From Elmis aenea (lineage: Eukaryota > Arthropoda > Insecta > Coleoptera > Elmidae), in contig OX393578.1 in the NCBI GenBank assembly GCA_947652605.1, positions 53,823,415 to 53,887,414 of the forward strand: a stretch of DNA of 64,000 bases, written 5' to 3'. Below are positions 57,584-64,000 of this stretch, in pieces. Made by a program: the position numbers and the translations under genes. Within the stretch, counting starts at the first letter, position 1. Every line of letters begins with the position of its first letter. Below the pieces are notes generated by a model. It saw only the letters and a list, made by a program, of their open reading frames with translations, was not told the DNA's origin and did no database searches.

Positions 57584-58923
57584 GGGGAGACCGGGGATAA
57601 AAGTAACACGGGTAGGTTGTAACAGTGCCTATAGTTTCTTTAATTTTTGTTTTATATCGCCCTAAACGCTTTTGTAATGTTAAGTTACATCCAGCTCCCT
57701 ACCTACATTGCTAGTTTTCATCTGTCATAGAGGTTAACTTTTTGCCAGCCAGAGTCACTATTTTCCGCCTAAAAGTTACTGCGTTGTCTCATCCGTCGAG
57801 TAACTTTTAGGCGATCTCTAAAATAGGAACAAAAAAGTACCTATATTGTTTTGTTCTAAATTTAGTTGGCTATTGGTGGATGCAATACAATTTGACGTTA
57901 GAATCGTGGTTAATTGTGGATTTCCTGAAATTTTTTTTGTGTACACTTGGGGTCAAAAGTAACAAAGTGTTACAACCAACCCCAATCAATGTTTTCACTT
58001 GCAAATGTTCACTCTTAACACATAATTGGTGGCTTTCTTCGTAGATGAGAATATACAAGAGTTGTCGGAATAATTTTCCAGTTTGTTGTATCTTTTTGAT
58101 TCACATTTTTAAATATGTAGGTAGGTACTTATAATCTTGGCAAACCTGGTAACTGCAGTCCAAAATTATTAAATTATAAAACTCAGTATATAATATCGGT
58201 TTAATGATGGAAAATTTCCATTGTAAATGTATGTAAAGCTAAATCATTTCTTAAAAAGCATTTTAAATTATAAAACCTATGTAAATTGGTAAGATCTGGT
58301 ACTTTTGGTTTTCCTACCAGCCGCCATTGTTTTTATTCTATTACCTTAATATTTATAACTTAATATAAACAAAGCTTTAACCAACCCAACTTAACCTGAC
58401 CCTCTTTTACTGATTTAATGAATAACGGTCAGTTTAAAGAGCGGTTAGATTTTTTTTAAATAAAACAAACAGTTATTATGATCCAGTATAAATTTAATAA
58501 TTTGGGACCGCCCTACCTGGTATGCCATACTGTTCACTTATCATTTTGTATTGTACCAAAGATATTTTTTTTTATTTTTTCATTTTGCTAATGTGTATTT
58601 TTGAATAAAATATTAATTTTGTTGATGAATACTAATATATTTACCCACTACTTATGAGCTGTGTAAATTATTTTGCCGTTACAACGTACCCCAATCATTG
58701 TTACTTTTAGCCCCAACGTTGAGGTTGAAAGTAACAGCTGTCCTACTAAAAAAAAATTTTTTTTCTCTAACAGTTGCTTTACGAAACACACGAAATAAAT
58801 ATCTTGGAAGCAAGACAAATGTCCAATCTATCATTAAACCAATTTGGATGTAAAAAAATTGTAATAATCTATGAGAAATTAAATAAAAACAAAAAAAATG
58901 TTACTTTTATCCCCGGTCTCCCC
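57584..58923. mobile_element. 1.3-kb TA-flanked element, copy 2
   Basis: Same structure and orientation as 51521-52837, differing by few substitutions and small indels (for example an extra GGTAGGTA near 58121). TA at 57582 and 58924. Confidence 0.92.
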
Positions 58924-59359
58924 TACTGATAATTAAAAAAAAATTGAGTAAAAAGTGTTTATTTACCAAACATCTTTCTAATCATGCAATAAAAATCAGA
59001 TGGTTCCATTTAAGTTTTTAAAGTTACTTCCGGATTTGGTCACTTCCGGTTTAATCACGAAAGCCGCTATAGTCAGACGTCGAATTTTCGAATAAAAGTG
59101 CTGGTACGGGTGGTCTGAAACTGCATGTATTTGGTTCATAACAATCACTTAAATAATTTAAACATTTATCGAACAATTAACGTGCTGTTTTTAATTTTCT
59201 TACAACCCGAATTTACGAAACTGAATTTTCTTTAACATCTGAGATTTATTACACAACAAAACGTAAAAAAAATTGTCAATGAATGCGAAAAATTATTAAA
59301 AAAAAATGATACAACACAATAATGTTGATTCTCTATTAAAAGTCTTATCTCGATTGCAG

Positions 59360-59457
59360 CAAAATATCGTCACATGAAGACGCCTTTCCGAAATGAACCT
59401 ATTGCTCGCTCAATAGCTGGTTATGTTGCAAATAACATCCCCAACAAAATGCAAGTG
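59360..59457 (+). CDS. possible kinase exon E2
   Basis: Acceptor CTCGATTGCAG and a consensus donor GTG|GTAAGT enclose 98 bp. Only one of three frames is open: KYRHMKTPFRNEPIARSIAG, YVANNIPNKMQV. It needs exactly the phase left by exon E (G|CA) and exits in phase 0. The phase match has a one-in-three chance of being accidental. If used, it changes the reading frame of the last exon. Confidence 0.5.
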
Positions 59458-59714
59458 GTAAGTTTCTCGTACCAATCATAGCCTCATCTGCGAAAATTCA
59501 CAAGTATCACGCATAAATTTAATCTCTCGGCCTGCCTGTATGAGTTTAGGGGGATCAGATCGCTACAACTAAAAACCGGAAATGACTGTTCGTCAAAAAA
59601 TTAAAAAAGACTTTTTTCAGTTCATCAATATTCAAAAATTTCCAAAATATAGAGTGAACCAAAAGTCTTTGGTGAATTTTATTAATTTTAGCACAAAGAT
59701 ATGTTCGTTATTAT

Positions 59715-60897
59715 CAGGGACTAAAAACGAAATTCTGGTCGTTTCTGTTCGGAACGAAAACGAAATATATCGTTTTCGTTCTTTTCGTTCTAACCGGAAA
59801 AATTCTTTTTTCGTTTTCGTGACCCGAAATAATAAGGGTTAAAACCGGTTTTACAATATTTTTTTTGTCGTCAAAAACACAATTTTTTTTCTAGTCACCA
59901 CAACCCTCTATAAATACGATAATAATATTTGCGTCTCAACTAAAATATAAACGATGACGACGGGGTTTGATGCTCACAGGCAGCATATTTTAGACTGGTG
60001 AACCATCGCCATATTAAATTTACCAAATCGTTAAACACATTAACATTTAACCATTTTATTAAGTTTAACACCCGTAAGGTGCAAAAACACAACGTGATTA
60101 GGTTAAATTAGACACACGATCTTTATCTAAAAATATGAAAATATAGCAAGTGCTGTTTTAAATTTGTTTTAGTACTAAAAATCTATGCTTTGGAATTAAA
60201 TAAGATCCTGCTGTAATTATTTAAAAAGACAAAAGAATGAATTCAAGTGGATAATTTACTAAATATGTTATAAATAAAAAATATATTTAAAAAAAAATTA
60301 TATTAACTTGAAATATACTTTAACTTTATAGTTTGTACATACCGTACAATATACATTTTCACATTCCGTTAAATCTTACTAGCAACACGTCTTTCAATAA
60401 ATCTTCTTTTACATTAGTCCTTTTCGAAGTAAGAATAAATTTTACTATTATTATGTCTAAACGCAAATAAAACATACACATTGATAATATATATCCAATC
60501 AAGTGTATATTCTATATTGATGATCTAAAAAACAAATTAGAAATAGAGAATATCTGTACCGTTAATTGTGTTACACGAAATTGCAAGTATAAACAATAAA
60601 GTTGTTAATACATATTCACGTAAATATATGGAGAAAAGTGAAGCTCACTTATTTCAAGTGAGATTTTTTACTGCCTCGTGTAGTCTCCCCAGCACAGAAG
60701 GTAAATTCGCGTTTGTGTTTAACAAATACAATTAAAATAGCGACAAAACCGGTTAAAATCGGTTTTGGAAAATATTTATTTCGTTTTCGTTCTTGAACGA
60801 AAAATAATAATTTCGTTTTCGGTTTCGTTTTCGTTCTTAAAACAATTTCGGTTAATTTCGTTTAACGTTTTCGTTTTCGTTCCGTTCTCAGTCCCTG
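59715..60897. mobile_element. hAT element with AACGAAA word, complete
   Basis: Perfect 8-bp duplication GTTATTAT (59707-59714, 60898-60905) and ends CAGGGACTAAAAACG / ..GTTCTCAGTCCCTG. AACGAAAACGAAA iterations lie at 59728-59840 and 60775-60890. Non-coding. Fragments are at 18386 and 39523. It inserted in the repeat that resumes at 60906. Confidence 0.93.
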
Positions 60898-60905
60898 GTT
60901 ATTAT

Positions 60906-61364
60906 ACAAATTTATGTATTTAAGAAATCGTGTAAAAAAATTTAACTTTTTTATATCCATACATTTGTATAGGTACTAATGGACAAACCATTGCGCCAGG
61001 ATATAATTTTTTTAAACGATTAAATTTACCAAAATCACTTTTGGGACACCCATCACAATGTCATGAAAAATATATCTTATCTTTATTATTTATATATAGG
61101 AACATTCTTCTCATATTATCTTATTATATATACTTTACATTCTTTGAACACTTGAAAGATTTCTTCTAAGCAGACAAAAAAATAGATTTTCCAAATGACT
61201 TTTAAGAAATATCAACATTTTATTGTGAATTGTCGCTATACGATAACTAAAAATTATATTATTTAAAAATCGGGACAGACAATAGTACCGAAAATACATC
61301 TTAGGGACATCGGGACATTGAACCAAAAATAGGGACAAATCCCGGGACGTCTGGTCACCCTATG
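60906..61364. repeat. dispersed repeat, copy 2
   Basis: Matches 1440-1946. The first part of this copy lies left of the hAT insertion (about 59600-59714). It ends GGTCACCCTATG. Confidence 0.7.
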
Positions 61365-61571
61365 TATGATCCAAATATAAAATTCATATAGCGAATCTAA
61401 ACTTTAAATAATACGATAATATTTCAATAGCAATCCAAATTCCCTAAACTTGACCAAAAATCTTAAATTGTAATTTTTTTTAATTTTCAGCACGTTTACT
61501 TTGTACTTATTATTCATACTGTTTTAATTTACGCACAATTCACATGAAATATAATTTTACATTATTTTCAG

Positions 61572-61636
61572 CTCAAGTGGATAAGGCCTCCTTTGGCAAA
61601 CAAAGTAAAAAACGAAAACACATAAACTTTCTGTGA
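61572..61636 (+). CDS. kinase terminal exon F, two usable frames
   Basis: Acceptor ACATTATTTTCAG precedes 61572. Joined directly to exon E (phase 1) it reads AQVDKASFGKQSKKRKHINF and stops at 61634-61636; exons A-F then sum to 1,612 bp, that is one carried base plus 537 codons. Joined through exon E2 (phase 0) it reads LKWIRPPLANKVKNENT and stops at 61623-61625. Either way this is the last coding exon. A polyadenylation signal lies 86 bp further on. Confidence 0.65.
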
Positions 61637-61721
61637 TCAAAACTCGATTTCCTTGGGATAAAAAGGAATTATAGGGATATAGCAATATTTTAGCCATTGT
61701 AGACTGCCATCTAAACAGGTC

Positions 61722-61727
61722 AATAAA
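61722..61727 (+). promoter_or_regulatory. polyadenylation signal, kinase gene
   Basis: AATAAA in CAATAAACAAAAGG, 86 bp after the last possible kinase stop. No better candidate lies closer. Confidence 0.5.
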
Positions 61728-61739
61728 CAAAAGGCTTAA

Positions 61740-62575
61740 GTTTATAAATAATTGACTTTTTTTTATTAATATCTAGCAATACTAAGTTACACTTTTTTAC
61801 ATAGTTAATTACAATTAACTGAATAATAATCTTTATTGCTCAATACTGCAAATTAGTGTTGCACAATATCACATCAAAGTGCATGTTCTTAATTAAAACA
61901 ATTCATCAACCACAAACATATAAAAATATTTGGCGTTAACAGTGAACATGCGTAAAAAATGGAGCAAATTAATATTAACGTCTGAATGTTGTTCTCAAAA
62001 TATTTTCGGCAACAACAGACCATTTATTAATAAGGTCCAGTTGCACAAAGAAGCAGCAAGTGTTAACACACACGTTAATCCCTAGAAGCAGGCAAAATCA
62101 GCGCCAAAATTGCTGGAATTTTCCCTTGTTTTAGGGCTCGATAGCACCAACCAAATAATCCCTAAAATCAGGCAGTAACGTTTCAAAAATGGACCACTTG
62201 AAAACTAAGGGGCCCAATTATTTCGAGACTAACGGTCACTCAATCGCTCATTTAAAATTTAAAACATACAGTAAAAGTAATAAAATACAATGAAAAGTAA
62301 TACTACAATTTATCACAATTCAAATCACCGCTTTAAAAACTTGCGTATATTAAAAATCGATTTCTGAAACTTCGTCATTACGAAGAGAAAAAGAAAATAA
62401 AAAGCATTAATTATACAAAGAAATTGTCAAGAATTTAGCCTGTCATAATAAGGCTAACAAATATTTTTAAGACTCAAAAAAAAAAGTTTAAACAAAACGT
62501 GATTAAAATCCACAAAATAGGACGCATTTTTTTTAGCAAATAAGCAATATAAATTTTTATCAAACCTTGAGCATC
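61740..62575. other. intergenic stretch between convergent gene ends
   Basis: AT-rich and single-copy; it may include a longer 3' UTR of either neighbour. No coding frame is supported. Confidence 0.35.
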
Positions 62576-62675
62576 AAAGTTTATTAAAAAATAATCGCAT
62601 GGCTTAAAAATGTTTTAAGTAAATTTTTTTTATAAGCTTTTGGCCCAAGTTTTTCAAAAAATTAATACAGCCATA

Positions 62676-62784
62676 CTATTTCTTAAAAACATTTGCTTTT
62701 AAAGGCGGAGGTGGTGGAGGTAAAATTTCTGTTCCCATCCAAGTACGTTTAACGAATCTGCCTCTAACTTCTGCTTTTTGCCAT
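62676..62784 (-). CDS. possible last exon of a convergent gene
   Basis: On the minus strand a strong acceptor (TTTTTTTTGCCTTTTAG) precedes 62784. In one phase the exon encodes WQKAEVRGRFVKRTWMGTEI, LPPPPPPLKANVFKK and a TAG stop at 62678-62676. AATAAA follows 90 bp downstream (62585-62580). The short basic peptide with a six-proline run looks like a genuine C-terminus, but I do not recognise the protein. Upstream exons would lie beyond about 62.8 kb; none was identified. Confidence 0.45.
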
Positions 62785-62869
62785 CTAAAAGGCAAAAAAA
62801 ATCCACAAATGAACATTAAAAATCGTGTTGCAGACATAAATATTAACTTAAGTGCACTAAAATAATACT

Positions 62870-63018
62870 CAGTGGCGTAGCAAAAAGTGAATGGGTGCAA
62901 CCAGAGTTAACAGGCCCTTCGAATAAAGTTTTCGTCTTAGGGTAGATGCCAAAAAACATCCAAATTTGACTCGTGGGCCTGTGCCCCCTGCTCCCCCCCC
63001 CCATTTGTTACGCCACTG
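62870..63018. mobile_element. hAT-type MITE, CAGTGGCGTAG ends
   Basis: 149 bp with ends CAGTGGCGTAGC / GTTACGCCACTG and a poly-C run inside. The flanking 8-mers ataatact / attaacac are only loosely alike. Related to 26362-26502. Confidence 0.75.
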
Positions 63019-63028
63019 ATTAACACTA

Positions 63029-63237
63029 CAGTGCCGGATTAAGCCTTTAGCGGGTCCTGAACAAAATTTAGCGTTTGGGACCCATTTTTAGAGGGAGTTT
63101 GCAAATTTAACCCAAAGAGGTTTAGAGGTGAAAGAAAAATATATTTAAAACTTTTTATGACACAATAATTCATTTTTTCTGAGGTCGAATCGGGCGGGCT
63201 CCAGTCATTTTTTTTTCTATTGCTTAATCCGGCCCTG
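63029..63237. mobile_element. hAT-type MITE, CAGTGCCGGATTAAG ends
   Basis: The ends CAGTGCCGGATTAAGC and GCTTAATCCGGCCCTG bound 209 bp. No clear 8-bp duplication remains, perhaps because it sits 10 bp from the preceding MITE. Confidence 0.7.
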
Positions 63238-63532
63238 ACTACACACACATACGGTTATTAAAAACTTTTCACCCAGATATACGAACTATACATTTCAATA
63301 ATTCTGAGCAAGAATGTATTTTATTGTTATATTATAAGATTTTCTTGTATGCTCAATTGCTCATACAGAATTTTCACACCCTTACACCCATAATTCCATT
63401 AAATATTATATTTGTGCCTGAAAATGATCACGAAAACTGCAACAACCCGAGAAATATTAATTTTAGACATAATTGAGATTCAATAGTTTTTAAAGATAAG
63501 TATCGATAAGATAATTCAAAATATATAGGGTG

Positions 63533-64000
63533 TTCCATTTAAAAAATTAACCTATTCGTATTTGACGTTTAGCCAATGGACCGGATATAAGAAACCCCGT
63601 GTTTTATTTTAAAATTTTTACTAGTCAACAATTACTATGGCACTATTGTCGAACGAAGTTTAAATGGAATGCGCAGAGGCATCGAGAGACGTCGTCGGGC
63701 CCGGGGGAACATTTTTCATGGGCCCCAAGTAAAGTACATTACTTGAAAATTTAATTAGGTACTAAAAAACAATTGTGGTGAGATATTCGAGCCCCTGTGG
63801 GCTCCCGGGCCCTTAAATTACTCCCGGGTCCGGGGCTCAGAGCGTCCCCTGGCCCCCCTGTCATCGGCTCTGGGAATTCGATCACTTTGTGAAATATTAA
63901 TATTTGTTTAGAGCCCTGTCCTGTGTATATTTTCGTAAAAACTTTAATACCTCAAAAACGATCGACTTAAGGTACAAGAAACCTGATGTTTTTGGAACAG
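63533..64000. mobile_element. AGGGTGTTCC-type element running off the window
   Basis: TAGGGTGTTCCATTTAAAAA is a transposon terminus of the TA-flanked type. The sequence continues to the window end and is interrupted by the MITE at 63674. The other terminus is outside. Confidence 0.5.
63674..63872. mobile_element. hAT-type MITE, GC-rich
   Basis: Ends CAGAGGCATCG / CATCGGCTCTG with flanking 8-mers ggaatgcg and ggaattcg (7 of 8). Both halves have GGGCCC-rich runs. Confidence 0.75.

Overview
The window looks like a piece of a transposon-rich arthropod genome, most likely an insect. It is AT-rich and non-bacterial, with spliceosomal introns, polyadenylation signals, and mariner, maT, hAT, P-element-like, piggyBac and non-LTR elements. 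I cannot name the species. One assembly gap of 200 N lies at 28612-28811. No rRNA, tRNA, CRISPR array or viral gene was seen.

Host genes sit only in the right third. Exons at 46310-61636 (+) encode the C-terminal part of an AMPK-related (CAMKL) Ser/Thr kinase. It begins inside the catalytic loop and runs through the DFG, APE and DxW motifs and a UBA-like segment into a Ser/Pro/basic tail. Exons separated by 53-67 bp introns alternate with introns of 8.5 and 5.0 kb packed with transposons. The N-lobe exons were not found in the 46 kb upstream, so that stretch is probably a giant intron or intergenic DNA. A possible last exon of a convergent gene lies at 62676-62784 (-).

Layout. 0-8.7 kb: a 48-bp minisatellite, mariner relics and MITEs. 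8.7-13.7 kb: nested hAT elements. 15-16 kb: a P-like transposase relic. 18.4-20.4 kb: hAT, mariner, foldback and retrotransposon fragments. 21.5-22.8 kb: a nearly intact maT element. 24.8-26 kb: a compound palindrome. 27.1-34.25 kb: a tandem segmental duplication whose second copy received a piggyBac element. 34.3-37.1 kb: a non-LTR element broken by two insertions. 38.6-40.2 kb: a pogo-like element next to a hAT fragment. 42.1-44.0 kb: non-LTR fragments. 44.7-46.1 kb: a hAT element with a foldback inside it. 47.7-61.5 kb: foldbacks, two copies of a 1.3-kb TA-flanked element, hATs and satellites, all inside kinase introns.

Most DNA elements can be delimited to the base by target-site duplications: 8 bp for hAT, TA for Tc1/mariner types, TTAA for piggyBac. 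A recurring theme is that many non-autonomous families carry their own short word repeated many times near both ends.
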